Made by a program: the position numbers and the translations under genes. The notes below the pieces were generated by a model, which was not told the DNA's origin, made no database searches, and saw only the letters and a list, made by a program, of their open reading frames with translations. From Coriaria nepalensis (lineage: Eukaryota; Streptophyta; Magnoliopsida; Cucurbitales; Coriariaceae), in assembly GCA_027186245.1 (NCBI GenBank), contig CP114499.1, forward strand, positions 4,841,001 to 4,905,000: a DNA stretch of 64,000 nucleotides, read 5' to 3'. Positions 34,636-47,084 of the stretch are shown one piece after another. The first letter of the stretch is position 1. The number at the start of each line of letters is the position of its first letter.

Positions 34636-35174
34636 TTATATAAATTCTTTGATAAACTACGTTTAGAATATGTGGGAGACTCTTATTATGGGGAATTGTT
34701 GTCTCAAGTGAATGCTCCTAGTATAACTCACTGTCCGTTTTCTATAAAGGATGGGATACTCTTTAAAATTAATCAAGCAGTTATAAGTCCGCCTCACTTT
34801 AAAGTCTAAGATTTTTCATGAGTTTCATGCAACACCGATTACCGGAGATGCGGGTATTCTTAAAACAATGTCTCATTTGTCGGCAAGTTATTATTGGGTC
34901 GGTATGGAAAATGATGTGCGTGAATTTGTTAAAAATTGTTCAGTTTGTCAAAAGATAAAATATTTGACTTCAAGTCTGGTAGCTTTGCTACAACATCTTT
35001 CAGTGCCACTTAATGTGTGGAAAGATGTTTCACTAGGCTTTATTACTGGGTTGCCTCAATCGTATGGATTTTTTATTATTTTAGTTGTCATGGATCGCTT
35101 GTCAAAGTATGCTCATTTCGTGGCCTTTTCAACCATATCGCTAATCCTTTATTTCTGGTGAATCTTATACTAAG
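34636..35174 (+). pseudogene. Chromodomain gypsy integrase, internally deleted
   Basis: The zinc-binding part has HEFHATPITGDAG and NCSVCQKIKY. The core starts VWKDVSLGFITGLPQSYGF; the family has SMDFI here, so the first catalytic Asp is Gly. VVMDRLSKYAHFVAFS follows, then the sequence jumps to the integrase C-terminus. The rest of the core, with the second Asp and the Glu, is deleted at about 35,130-35,170. Confidence 0.85.
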
Positions 35175-35545
35175 TTGGGTCGTCGATTTTATGGACCATT
35201 TTGCATCATAGAGTGCATTGGTCTTGTTGCCTACAAGTTGGAGCTTCCAGATGACTCACAGATTCACCCTATTTTTCATATTTCAGTTTTGAAACCATGC
35301 CCTAACCCGAATGCTGCTACCGTAATACCTCTTCATACTAATATGGTCCACCACCAGCCGCCGCTTGAGACTCTTATTATACTTTATTCACAAGTAATCA
35401 AGACGGGCCAACACTGATTGTCACAAATACTTGTTCAATGGGCCGGACTTCCTCTTGAAGATACTACATGGGAAGACCTTACTCAATTTCGAAGTTCATA
35501 CTAAGCATTCAACCTTGAGGACAATGTTGCTTTTGATGAGGAGAG
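35175..35545 (+). pseudogene. Integrase C-terminus and chromodomain
   Basis: [40 protein letters not shown] is the typical C-terminal SH3-like segment. After stops comes LVQWAGLPLEDTTWEDLTQF, then FNLEDNVAFDEE, a chromodomain of the plant chromovirus type, thought to steer integration to chromatin. It shows that this is a chromovirus and not the Tat-type element seen at 16-19 kb. Confidence 0.85.
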
Positions 35546-35879
35546 AAATGTTATAAAGCTAGCCCATTCAACCGAGTCAATTAATACTTGGTCCAAACAA
35601 ATGAGCAGTGCGCCAAGGCACTTGGTGGACTACATATTGGGTTGAGAAGCAGTGGAAGGAACAACATTAGCATGTGGGCGCATGTAACCATGAAGAAAGA
35701 GAAATAAATAGATGAAGGTGAGTGGAAACGTGAGTGATAGCAATGTGATGGTATTTTTCTGTTAGCATCTTTGGCTATGACGATAGTCTCTATTTTTCTA
35801 TAAGTTTTGCTTGTAATGGAGTAACTTGGTAAGTAATTCGATAATACTGCTCTTAAATCCCTAATTTTTTCTCTAAAGA
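35546..35879 (+). repeat. Possible own short LTR of the chromodomain element
   Basis: Begins TGTTATAAAGCTAGCCC directly after the chromodomain, where several plant chromoviruses begin a short LTR, and ends CTAATTTTTTCTCTAAAGA just before LTR-C. No second copy is found on the 5' side, so the assignment rests on position and style only. Confidence 0.35.
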
Positions 35880-36893
35880 TGCCAAAATAAGACATAAGAT
35901 GCCAAAATAAGCCTAAAAATTGGCCCTCCCCCCATCCTGCTGGATTGGTCGACCAACTGATTATGTGGCCGCAGGCGCGAATTGGCCATGTGGACACTTT
36001 ATCCTTTATTTTTTCAGTTTTTTAAAAGTATTTTCAAGGGCAAATCAACAAGATAAAATGGACTTTTTACCAAATCCAATGGCATTTATCAAATTAAAGG
36101 TGTTCATTCGTAAAGAAATGATGAAGATTGAGTAATTCAATGGATTTTTAAATAAAGCTAGGAGTCAGTTTGCAAAGGGGAGAGACTATTTGACTTTTTC
36201 TTGGGGCTTTCCACCAAAGTAGAAATTTTTTAGGTATTCATTCAAAGAGGAAAATCTGAATTTCAAGAGTAATGTTTTCTAGCATTTGAGAGACTTGCAG
36301 ATCAAGCATCCAAACTTACTGCACAAGTTTCTAAGACCTATAAATAGAAACTTGCCCTAAAAGGAAAAGCATAACTGAACCACCATCGATTAACCAAATA
36401 CAAGTTCATCTGTGTCGGCCTAAAGTTTTGAATACAATCATCTCATAGACTCCGTACGCCTCCTAATACTCAAATTCTCAACTCGTCACACAAAATTCAT
36501 AGTCTTCTTTTAATTCATCGTTCAGTAGACTTAGTATTCAAAACTAGTGTAACCTGATAAAGGTTCAATCCTGCTTCTTCGCCTTGTAATTCAAGTCAGA
36601 TCATTTCCATTATGGTAACATATCTTTAATTTAATAAAATAATCTTACTTTTTCTTGTCATTTAAATTAATACACTTTTTATTTATCTTGCCTTTAATTT
36701 ATGTGCACTTTATCTATTTATTTTAAATTTTTTTGCACTTTATTTATTTATAATTTAAATTATCGTTCTTCAATTTTCAAATTATCTTACTATTAGCACG
36801 CCCGTATTCTACACATTCTTTTGAGATAAAACGATTGCATTTTATAATATTGATTTTCTATTTACCGTGTGTTCGCAGAATTTGTATATCAAC
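35880..36893 (+). repeat. LTR-C, right copy
   Basis: Partner of 31,409-32,526 in the same orientation. It contains GATGCCAAAATAAG twice at its start (20 bp apart), AATTGGCCATGTGG, TATAAATAGAAAC at 36,339, and ends near GCAGAATTTGTATATCA. The copies differ by many substitutions and small indels, so they are old. Confidence 0.7.
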
Positions 36894-37108
36894 GTATAAA
36901 AATTAATTCAAATGTTTATATTAAATTTACCAAGCACCAACACATATATACGTAGATAGCTAGAAGGTCCTAGTCTCCTATGAAATTTATGGCTGGGTGT
37001 CCAAACGTGAGTAAATACAACTTCTAATTTTGACGAGTTTTAGGCTGCCTCCAATGAGAATACTGAAGTAATATATACAAATTAATAAGTCAACTCATAG
37101 CTTATAAA

Positions 37109-37450
37109 CACTACCAAAAGCACGCGCTTTAGCAGTGTGTATTTAGCAGCACCACAAAATTATGCAACTAAATGATCCAGTTTAGTGGAATGATGCAGCT
37201 AAATAACTCTGCTATAACAGATGGGCATCAAGACCCTGCAACTGTGTTTCGATTAGCGGAACATTTCAGCTGTGCCGCTATATGTTACCGTAATTTTACA
37301 TGTCACTAATTTTTTTCGTAACTGGTTGCACTAAAGGCAATATCGCTAATCTAGCGGTAGTGTCCAGTAGTTGGTGCCGCTGAATTCTACCGGTAAATTA
37401 ACTATAAAAAATAATTTTTATGAATAGCATTCTGCGGCATTTGTGGGCAA
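37109..37450 (+). mobile_element. CACTA (En/Spm-like) transposon end, fragment
   Basis: Starts CACTACCAAAAGCACGCG, the classical CACTA terminus. The next 330 bp contain many short sub-terminal words built on AGCGG/CCGCT and TTTAGC (TTAGCAG, TAGCGGAAC-like, CTAGCGGTAG, GCCGCTGAATT) in both orientations, as expected for transposase binding sites. No matching TAGTG end is found downstream within 2 kb, so the other end is lost or outside recognition. Confidence 0.6.
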
Positions 37451-39109
37451 CTAATGTTTGTTGCTAAGTTTTAATTTTGATACAAGAAAAGAAGACATCA
37501 TTGAATGGCTTTGGGGTTAATCGCTAAATTGATTGCAGTGAATCAATCATGCCCTAAATTTGTAGAATTGGAGGTTGAAATCGAATAAATCGACTGAAAT
37601 TCGGAAGAAACTGAGCCCTAAATCCAATTTGCAGTATTGAACGTTGAAATCAACTGAAATCAATCACCATTGAAACAACTGCAAGTTCTTTCTATGTTCT
37701 TTTCTCGTTTCTTGTATTTGTTTGGATTTGAAATCGTTCGAAATTATGGTCTTGGTTGTGGATGTTGCAAGAGTTTGTGCAGAAAATTTGTTCTCTATTT
37801 CTTGGATTTAAAATTTTATTTAGTTTTTTCAATTTGGTGTTTTTGTGTTTGAAACAGTACAAAGCTTTATTTTGTCTGTGTGGAGGTCTGAACTTTTTCG
37901 CATCTGTAAGTTTTAAGACTCACTTTTAGATTTCTGATATTTTTCAGTGTAGTATTGAAATGAAACGATTGATCATAAGGTTTGGTTATACACAAATAGT
38001 AAATGAGCATGATATTCTGCAATCACTTGGCCACTAATAAATGATTAAGCTAATGCGAAAATTTGAGATGTTGACATGAACAAAGAAAAATGAAATCTAG
38101 TAAAAGAACAGGGGCGAGTAATAGAGTAACAAAATCACATATTTTTTGTAAGCTTAGTTACAAGAAGGTAAAATATAGGGATAATACATAGTACGTTGGC
38201 CTCCAATTTTCAAGCACAAGCTCTTTGAAAAGGAAGCTAATACACGTGTGAAAACTTTCCCTTACTAAAGACCGGACCTGAAATATCTAGTTTCATTATA
38301 GATTTAGGGGAAAATGCAAAAGAAACAGAGACACTAAATCTACTATTTTTGCTTGCAGATATTACTTGCAAGTCAAAGACAGAAATATGGAGTGAGAATT
38401 AGATTCAACTTCTATATTGAAAATAGATCGGATTGTTTTTTTTTTTTTTTTTTAGGGTTAAGGTTGAAACCCAGCTTTCTAATCACTGAGAGAGTTTGAT
38501 TGGGTTAGTCTTTTAATCCAAACGAACATGCCTAGTTTCATTCATTTGTGATGCAGTTTCTACTAGTTCTAGTTATTGATTGAGTTGTAGAGACAGGAAT
38601 GATGTTGTGTTAACATTAATAAAAACATTATGAAAATTACAACTTGGTGTTAACCGGACTTCTCTAGTTCTGGTTTAACCTTATAATGTTTTACTCTAGC
38701 GGGGACCATGGATGATGGAAAGGAATTAAATCTAGGATATAAAGAGTGCATGAAATTATGATTTCGTTTTATGCTCTGATAGAAATAGTTGAATACAAGA
38801 AGTGCTCTTCAATGACAAACTTCTTTTTGTGCCATTGGTTTTTCTACTCTTGTTTTATACTTCTGTCATTTTCTTACTCATGCTATTTCCTTGATACATA
38901 ATATAAAGAGACTCAGAGCGCATTTCATTCAGAACCATAATAATGAATAATAGTTCAGAAATAGATTCTTATTTCCATTTGATAATTTCATAAACAGGTT
39001 TGTGACTATAATTACCTTATGTAAGTCGGCAAATCCTTTGCCTATCATGAGGCTGAATCCATTTTTGAAAAATGGACTTGTGGCATCTGGAACAAAAACT
39101 ACCACCAAG
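37451..39109. other. Non-coding stretch between the CACTA end and Copia-B2
   Basis: The first 200 bp repeat GAAATC and CCTAAAT words (TTGAAATCGAATAAATCGAC and TTGAAATCAACTGAAATCAA) and may be transposon leader or intron. An 18-T run lies at 38,436-38,453. No conserved protein is visible; the small frame at 37,670-37,852 is hydrophobic and unsupported. Confidence 0.4.
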
Positions 39110-40205
39110 AACATAGGCCATATGCTGTACTTTGTAGGTATTCAGAAAGAATCGGTTTCTAAATCCTACATAAACTATCAAGATGATGAAATCGAAAGAG
39201 TAGAGGAAGTATTAATACCTAACTTTTCACTCCTCCCAAATCCGAACAGATTTCCACCCAAGTGATGTTCGGCCACAGTTGCTATCGTTACCCCGCCACT
39301 GCTGACCGCCACCCTATTTGTTGGATTCTGAAGCCATCACCCAACCACTATCATTATCCACAAGGATGGAAACTCACTTGGTCATTTCTTAATCCATACA
39401 TAAGCTCATGTTCTATGGATTATCTAAGAGGATGGAATTTGTTTTTAAGAGAAAAGATGGATACTCTCTCTTTTTCTCTCTCTTGATGGGTGACAATGGG
39501 AGAAGATGGAGTGCTACGGTTTCATCTTATCCTTTATATAGGCAAGTGACTTAGGCCTAAAGCCTGAAGTGATGGATGCCCTATTTATCACTCACAACCA
39601 TTATTTACAATATTTCATACAAAATGGTTAATCTCGTATTCACCCTTTACTAAGGCTAAGTGGAATGATGTCTAAGCATGAAGCTTGACACATAAGATAG
39701 CATGGTGATCTTAAGTCTGAGGACCATAAGTAATATAATTACTAGATAATTCTCATTAAAAATTATCTAAGCATCATATTTGGTATCCACAGTCTCTACT
39801 AAGCACCCACATAATCATCATGATGTTCTACTAACACGAATGTCCATGAGATCGGCCACCTAAACACTTTAGGTGATGAGCTATGTGATCATCTATTTGA
39901 ATCATCTATATCTATTCTTGAGATCCTACGATGGCGAACAATTTGGGTCATAAAGCTTTAAGCAATTTGTTTCATCATGGTCTCAAAAGTGCATATTCAA
40001 GACACTAGACTTTATCGTCATATACATTTATAAAATATATAATATTAATTTGAACAAAATTAATAAATATGATAAATAATAACTTAGTTTCAGAAATGAC
40101 AAGTAATAATAACATTCATTGTCTTGCTAATAATCGCATAAAGATAGTATCACATCAAGGAATTTTCTCCATTTGATAAAACCCGATTGGCTTGACGAGC
40201 ATACA
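39110..40205 (-). repeat. Copia-B2 3' LTR (left)
   Basis: Aligns with 45,615-46,920 at its start (CATATGCTGTACTTTG region; CACTCCTCCC against CACTCCTCCG) and with 30.59-31.21 kb at its end (GTGATCTTAAGTCTGAGGAC, AGCTATGTGATCATCTATTT). The inner edge is CGATTGGCTTGACGAGCA-TACA at 40,205. The left edge is approximate. Confidence 0.7.
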
Positions 40206-40249
40206 CTTTCTATTTCTCACTTGTACTAAGACTAATCAATTTCGAATCT

Positions 40250-40830
40250 AATTTCTATCTTGTCAAGATGGCAACTGAACTTCTATTAGGAAATCACCTT
40301 GGTGAATGGATCTGCTATGTTGTCATTTGTGTTAATTCTTTTTATGTTGACGTCTCCTCTTTCAATTATCTCCCGGATGAGGTGATAACATCACATCACG
40401 TGTTTGGATTTCTGATGAGACTCAGGTTCCTTTGCTCGTGCTATTGCATTGTTGTTATCATAGTACACTACTATGGGATCAACGATGCTTGGAACCACAC
40501 AAGTTTGGTTATAAATTTTTTCATCCAAGTCACCACTTTTGCTGCTTCTGAAGCTACAATGTATTCAACCTCAATGGTGGAATCGACGGTCGTTTCCTGT
40601 TTGGAACTCTTCTAACTAACTGCTCCACCATTGATTATGAAGCTGAATCCTGAAATTGATTTGCTATCATCAATATTTGACTTAAAACTTAAGTCTGAAG
40701 CCCTCAATTTCCAAGTCAGTACTTCCATAATTCAAAAACATCATTTTAGTCATTCTCAAGTACTTAAGAATATTTTTGATATCAATCCAATGCTTTTGTC
40801 TCAGATTGCCTTAAAACCTATTTGTAACCC
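40250..40830 (-). pseudogene. Copia-B2 RNase H, degenerate
   Basis: Collinear with 21,250-21,700 at DNA level (AATGGTGGAATCGACGGTCG, ATTGTTGTTATCATAGTACA equivalents). The minus strand retains EYIVASEA-like and VYYDNNNA-like phrases with stops. Identified mainly by this parallel. Confidence 0.65.
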
Positions 40831-41690
40831 TTAGAGCATATGCAACATCTGGTCTTGTACATAACATAGCAAATATGATGGATCCTATAGTCGAATCATA
40901 AGGTACCCCACTAATCGCATCCTCTCCTATTGTGTCTTGGAGAGGTAGATTCCATGACTCATTAGTAGGAGTCCTCTCTTGCAATCTTCTATGCTAAACC
41001 ATTTTTGCACTTTATCTATTTATGTCGATTAGGTTAAGCCTAGCATCCTTCTGGATCATCTCTATAAATCTTTATTCCCATAATATAGGTTGCTTCACCC
41101 AAATCCTTTATGAAGAAGTTCTTTGATAACCACAACTTGATATACTATAAGATATCTACATCATTCCCAATTAGTAGTATGTTATCTACATAAGAGTTAT
41201 GAAAGCAACATAGCTGCCACTAACTTTCTTGTACACACAGGAATCGTCTTCATTCTTATTGAAGTCAAATAGTTTGATTATTTCATTGAAACGAATGTTG
41301 TAACTCTGAGAAAGTTATTTTAGGCTGTAAATAAACTTTTGTAGATTACACAACTTCTTTGTGTTTTTCTTTCTCGTGAAGCCCACAAGTTGTATCATAT
41401 ACACATCCACCTCGAGGCACCCATTTAAGAAAGTTATTTTCATGTCAATTTACTAGATTTCCTAATCATGGTATGCTGTAAGGGGAAAGCAATATCCGAA
41501 TGAACTTGGTCATTGCAACGAGCGAGAAAGTTTCCTTATAATTGATTCCTTCTCCTTGTCTATAACCCTTTGCAACTAGTCTAGCCTTATAGGGTTCCAC
41601 CTTTCCATCGGCCCCAATTTTCCTCTTAAAAAGCCACTTGCATCCTATAGGAACTTTCATTCAGGTGCATCCACTGGGTCCTATACTTAG
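40831..41690 (-). pseudogene. Copia-B2 reverse transcriptase, degenerate
   Basis: The N-terminal piece (41,660-41,466) is open and clear: KVPIGCKWLFKRKIGADGKV, EPYKARLVAKGYRQGEGINY, KETFSLVAMTKFIRILL. Downstream, the catalytic region near 41,170-41,200 is frameshifted and I cannot read an intact YVDD box. The C-terminal part around 40,840-40,920 keeps an RPDVAYA-like phrase. Confidence 0.8.
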
Positions 41691-42840
41691 TTGGCATACA
41701 TAAAATCCATCTTGAATTTCATAGCTTCTAGCCATCTCTGAGAATTCAGATCATTAAATTGCCTCAGAATAAGTCGTAAGATCATCATCCATGATTTGCC
41801 TATTACTAATATTTTCTTCTAGAAATCTTAACGCTCTGTCCCACTAGATACTCTACTAGATCTACGAATCTGCTAAGTACTCTGAGGTTTCATAATACCA
41901 TTTTTCAGAGGTACCTTAGCCGAAAGCTATGGGTTAACAAGATCTTTTGTATGAATGTCATGTTATGAATTTTAAACTTTATCAAGTTCAATCTTATTCC
42001 CATCGTTCCCTTCAAAAAGGAATTCCTTCTCTAAGAAGATGACGTGCTTGGCAATAAACATTTTTTGCTCAATAGGATGATAAAAGTAGTATCCCAAAGT
42101 TTCCTTTGGGTACCTCACAAAATAACACTTTTTGGACACAACTTCCACCTTTTATGCTTCTTGTTTCTTAATATAGGCATGGCAGCCCCATATATGAATA
42201 TGTTTAAAGCATACTTTTCTGCCTTTCGATTTCTCATATGCAGTCAAAGAAACATACTTTGAAAGTATCTTGTTAATGATACAAGCGAAGGTTTCAAGGA
42301 CATATCCTGGAATAATAGAGGCAGATCGATAACAGTAATCATAGATCGAACTATCTTCAGGAGGGTCTGATTTTTTCTCTCAGATATGCCATTCAACTGT
42401 GGCATTCTGGGAGGGGTCCATTGTAAGATTATACCATTCTCTTTTAGGTAGTCAAGAAACTTGAAACTCAAGTATTCACCACCTCAATCCTATCAAAGTA
42501 TTTTTAATACTTTTTCCTTGTTGTTTTTCTAGTTCTTTCCTATATTCTTTGAATTCTCAACAATTTAGATTTATGCTTCATATGATAAATATGACCGAAT
42601 CTAGAGAGATCATTAGTGAATGTAATGAACTATAAAAAACCATCTCTGGTAGAAGTTAATATAGGCCCACATACATAAGTATGTACTAGGCCCAAACACT
42701 CAGTTTGTCTTTCTCCAGCTCTACTAAGAAGGAGATTTGATCATCTTGCCTAGTAAACAATATTCACAAGTTGGCATCAATTCCAAATTGAATAGATCTA
42801 AAGTATCCATCTTTATGTTACTTTTGAATTTTCGTTTCAT
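41691..42840 (-). pseudogene. Copia-B2 integrase and linker, degenerate
   Basis: One piece (42,471-42,244) is diagnostic: FKFLDYLKENGIILQWTPPR, MPQLNGISERKNQTLLKIVR, SM. The Glu in SERKNQTLL is the third acid of the DDE triad. Regions around it (42,000-42,130 linker; 42,500-42,800 core) are in other frames with stops. Confidence 0.8.
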
Positions 42841-43340
42841 TGGCATGGCCTAACTTATAATGGCATAGGTATCTTTGATACAATCAAGCTTTCTTTTCTT
42901 CACTTGTTCAATATTGAGGCAAGTTTCATTATTTAAATTCAAGACATAAACACCATTATTTAAGGAACCACTTCAAAAAAAATAATCCATCAAATTGAAA
43001 ACTCAAAATACTATCCTTGATGGAAAACATAAGACCTTCTTCATCAACTCTAGAAATAGAAAAAGTATTTCTAATTAATGTTGGTATAAAATAACAATGT
43101 ATCAAATTTAAAACTAAGCCAGAAAGCAAAACCAAACTATAAGTACCTATAGTAAAAGCCGCAATTTTTGCTCCATTGGCAACTCATAGAAATGTAATTA
43201 AAGTTGACCTCAGCTTTCTTCAAGTTCTATTTACCTTTAAGGTTGTGTACATTATTACAAATATGAGATCCATAACCGATATTCATTGCGAGAAAGGTTA
43301 ACCCCAATCATGAATAATCCTGAAGCAGCATCATCGTGAT
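42841..43340 (-). pseudogene. Copia-B2 protease and gag-pre-integrase region, degenerate
   Basis: Collinear with 23,721-24,260. Words such as VYVLNLNN and FPMKDSILSFQFD-like segments occur on the minus strand, broken by stops. No protease active site is readable. Confidence 0.5.
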
Positions 43341-43383
43341 TTTCAATACTTGCAAGACACCTCTTGCAATCTTTCTTCTAATG

Positions 43384-44000
43384 TCAAGATTCTCCACTAT
43401 CGAAACAATTTCCCTCTTTGCTTTTCTCAATGAACTCCTCTATTCTTTGTACGCACTCATGCCACTCTTGCAAGTTCATGTCAATTTTAACCATCTGACA
43501 GTTGCGTATAAATAGAGTAAATGAATCATGGAGTGATTGCAACACTAAGTTAATCACCAGCTCAATATCTATCTCCGAGCTTAGAACCTCTAACTCATTA
43601 ATGTAAGCAATCATCTCACACACGTGTTCACTAATAGGGGTGACCTCGGTCATCTTTGTCCGAAATAATGTAACCATCCCTTCGATTATCATTCCCATAA
43701 ACATCGTTAAAGTTATTGATAATCTCAACAATATGGAATTTCTCATAGTGTTTTTGGAGCTCATCTGTCATTGATGCAAACATAATGCATTTTACCTCAT
43801 TATCTTGCTACATCCACTTATTCCATGCATCCATTCTTTCATCATTAGATCCCTCGAGCAGGACTTACATGACTTGTTGATTCAAAACATCAAGTAAATA
43901 CTCATTTCTGAGAACGATTCTCAGATTTCTATACTAGACCTTAAAATTAGTTCCAACCAACTTCTTTTGTTCAAGTATCAATTTCAGTTTATCAAACATT
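43384..44000 (-). pseudogene. Copia-B2 gag, degenerate
   Basis: The longest open piece (43,764-43,384) has VTPISEHVCEMIAYINELEV, IDIELVINLVLQSLHDSFTL and FIRNCQMVKIDMNLQEWHEC, the gag domain also seen at 24.44-24.70 kb. It ends in GNCFDSGES, what is left of a zinc knuckle (one Cys visible). The gag start near 43,980 is frameshifted (MFDKLKLILEQK-like). Confidence 0.75.
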
Positions 44001-45600
44001 ATAAAACTATATAACACATAAAAACAAAACACAACAACATAAGCAAATTTACATAAAACATTAGCTACAAAAAATTTCAAAAGTCATATAAAACTTTTGG
44101 TGTATCTCCCACTCTTTTATTACTAATTTATATTCACCTTCTTAATTTAAAAATGAGAAAAGTAATTTTTCTTAGCGGAAAGGGATCTAACCATAGAATA
44201 TTATAGTTCCTACGTGTCCGTAGCCAATTACAATAAACATGGAAGGTAGCTAATGTTCCCTACATATTTGCTTGTGTTTTTGTGTTTTGTTTTGTCCGTT
44301 ACATCTCATGTAACTCTTTTATCTTACCTCTATGAAAACCTAATCTCATGTTTCTATGGCCAATTATATTTTCCTAGTTAAGCTTAACATTCTTATGAAA
44401 CATAAAGTGTTAAACTAGTATGTGAATGTGTCCATATTCATGCCTAGAATGACATCATTACTCAGTCACACATCTCATGTATAGATGATATATATTCATA
44501 CTTACACTAAATATAAGTCCCACGTGTCCGTAGTAAACTAATATTCAATGCAAATATCATATATATTATAGTGTTTTAAAGGTAAGCCATGAAATATTTT
44601 CACAACCAATTATAGCTTGATATGATCAAAGGAAGGAATTAAATACAATCTCATCACAAACAAACATATGTATATATCATACACTATTTCATAGTCAATA
44701 AATACGATGTGATAACATATTTAACTAAGCATATACATATCATGATGCAAGTATATTTAACACCTTAGATTACATATATCTAATGTATGAACAAGTTAAA
44801 ATAATTTTAATTCTTCATAATTATTGTTGTTTTATCTTTTGATGCATGTCAATGCTATGTTCATAGAATTCAACCAAGTCATAAGACTGATCAACTATTG
44901 TTTAGTTCTTTCAGTTCATTTCAATTATTTCAAGCACAAGTAAACAATCAAAATATAATCCTTAACTCTTTAAGGATACTTGCCAAAAATGTCAACATTC
45001 CAAACCAATAGATATTCTTTTGGAAAGTTTCCTATATAGATTCACTTTTAAACTTAGGAAACATGCCAAAATAAAATTCTCAATCACATAATCCAATCAC
45101 CATAATCGCATAAAATATTTAAGGTAATTTAATTAATTTTTGTTTGATATAATAATAAATTCATATAAACAATTTATATTATCTTACTTTTCAAATTATC
45201 ATCAAACACATAATCCAATCATTAATTAACTAATCAAAATCATATTAATTAGGTAGTTTCTAAATTTATGAAAGTATCCAAAAACTACCTAATCGCATAA
45301 GGGTTTTTGCGAAAAAAAGCCTATGTCGCCCCTAAGGGCAGGGGCCCATGGGCTGCCTTTGCGACGCAGCATGTGCCGCTACCTGGCACTACCGCCGCAT
45401 GTGGATGTCTTGCAGCGGCGCGTGCTGGTGGCCAGTGGCAGCAATTTTCCCGAATAGTAACCTCATTTCTCTTGTTTCAAAAAATTAATCCAGTTAAGTT
45501 TTATATGGCAACAAAGAAAATCCATTAACAAAAGTCATATAAGTCATCGGGTGGAATTTTTTTTCAAAAATAGACTCGTGACATCTGGCCATCAAACAAA
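44001..45600 (-). other. Copia-B2 5' leader with a GC-rich island
   Basis: About 1.6 kb of AT-rich leader with two copies of CCACGTGTCCGTAG-like words (44,210 and 44,519). From 45,318 to 45,440 it is strongly GC-rich (GGGCAGGGGCCCATGGGC, GCAGCGGCGCGTGCTGGTGG). The open frame there (45,307-45,528) looks compositional. The island lies about 170-290 bp from the PBS side, as in Copia-A. A degenerate PBS may be at 45,601-45,614, where the minus strand reads ATGGTATTTTATTGG. Confidence 0.5.
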
Positions 45601-45614
45601 CCAATAAAATACCA

Positions 45615-46920
45615 TGTTCATATGCTTTGTGTGGTTTCTCAACACATCTCGACATCCGAGGCTAGTTTCATAATTCTAAATTGATCTAACAATTTTGATT
45701 GAATCTGAAACTAGTAAAGGGAAGAGGGAACATATCTAGCCCAACACTCCTCCGAGTATCGAATGGTTCTCCACCTAAAAGCCACGACTGTGACTCGCTG
45801 GACCACCTCCTCATTGCTGCCGAACCACCCTATGGTTTTTCTCCTAGCCACTACCCTTAATCCACACGATCGACAACTCGAAGAGGGATTACAAGGCCAC
45901 ATATTCAACTCTTGAATTTTGGCTTGGAGAAGAAGAAATATAGACATAAATGATGAAGATAAATTTCTCTCTCTCTATCCCTCTAAATTGCGGCAAGGGG
46001 CTAATAGGTTACCTTTAGAGTTTCTTCATGTACCTTTTATAAGGGACATAAGCCCTTAGGCCAAGCCCAAGTGGGCCTCTAAGGCCATGTTAACCTTTAA
46101 CCTTGTTTAGACACTTGAAAGTCCATTTTAACCCGTTTCCAGAAAATAATTAAAAAAACAATTTTTATTATTCCAAATTAATGACTAATTTTACTTGATA
46201 AAATAATGGATTTTGATTTGGGCCTTATATATGGGCTCTGTTAGGTTCATTAACTTTTTAATGACCAACCGAACTTTATTTTTACCCAAAAAATGTTCTA
46301 TGACTCAATAATCATTTAATCTCCATTTAATAATTATCTTTGTTAAAATAATATTTTTCTTATTAATTATTTAATTTCTAATTAAATCTAAAACACACTT
46401 TAAATGTACTAATTGTGCAGGAGTAACTTAGACTTAATAAATTAAACTAATTAATGATTTAAATCTTTAAATCAAGTTCATTCTGAATAAGTCAACAATC
46501 TCAAATTTAGAATCCAATATCAATCCAATCAACCTTTCTGTGTGTGGCCAGATAGGTTCAACATTGCACTGGCAGGTGGGCCCCACAACGCCTTGTAAGT
46601 TTTTTCCACTATGTCAGAAGGTAGAGTAGACCATTTGAGATTGAAAATATTTCTCAAGTCAAGCAATCAACATAATCATCCTCTATGATTAATTGACTTA
46701 AACCACCAGACCTACATTACCCTTCTAACAAGGAATGTGGGCCACTAGTGAAATAAGAAGTATGAGAAACTTCCACAAGAATTGTATATGACTATTACCA
46801 TACTAGATTAACCTTTTATCAATCCATGGTTTCAGAAATTCCTAGGGCATAGTTTACCTGTTAACCATTTTGGACTTTCTTTATGAATATCATAAACCCT
46901 TCTGCGGTTAGAAAATTACT
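45615..46920 (-). repeat. Copia-B2 5' LTR (right), end unclear
   Basis: Starts TGTTCATATGCTTTGTG next to the degenerate PBS. Shares with 26.5-27.8 kb the words GTGTGTGGCCAGATAGGTTC (there GTGTGTGACCGAATAAGCTT) and CTAACAAGGAATGTGGGC, as well as the polypyrimidine TTCTCTCTCTCTATCCC. The distal part corresponding to 30.6-31.2 kb is missing, so it is truncated by or fused to the MULE. Confidence 0.7.
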
Positions 46921-47084
46921 TTATAGAAAAACTCCTTATGAGGAAGAAATATGTCCCTAGCAAAGGAATAGAAGTTTCATGTTGGGAGTTATGTGAGGTG
47001 CTTGACGGTCAATGCTCTAAGGGAGTAGATTTTACGGATGGTGCTTTTACGGATGATATGGACGTTGTCAATTGTCAACTTCCT

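Larger units (their letters stand above)
39110..46920 (-). mobile_element. Copia-B2: degenerate Ty1/copia element
   Basis: Minus strand: 5' LTR at the right, then leader with GC island, gag, protease, integrase, RT, RNase H, 3' LTR at the left. It parallels Copia-B1 throughout and shows what B1 has lost (gag start, leader). Frameshifts are denser than in Copia-A. The right LTR fades near 46,920 without a clear CA edge, where the MULE begins. Confidence 0.85.

Noticed and set aside
37670..37852. 60-codon hydrophobic frame resembling a membrane peptide
   Set aside because: It is isolated, rich in Phe and Leu from T-rich DNA, and has no supporting context.
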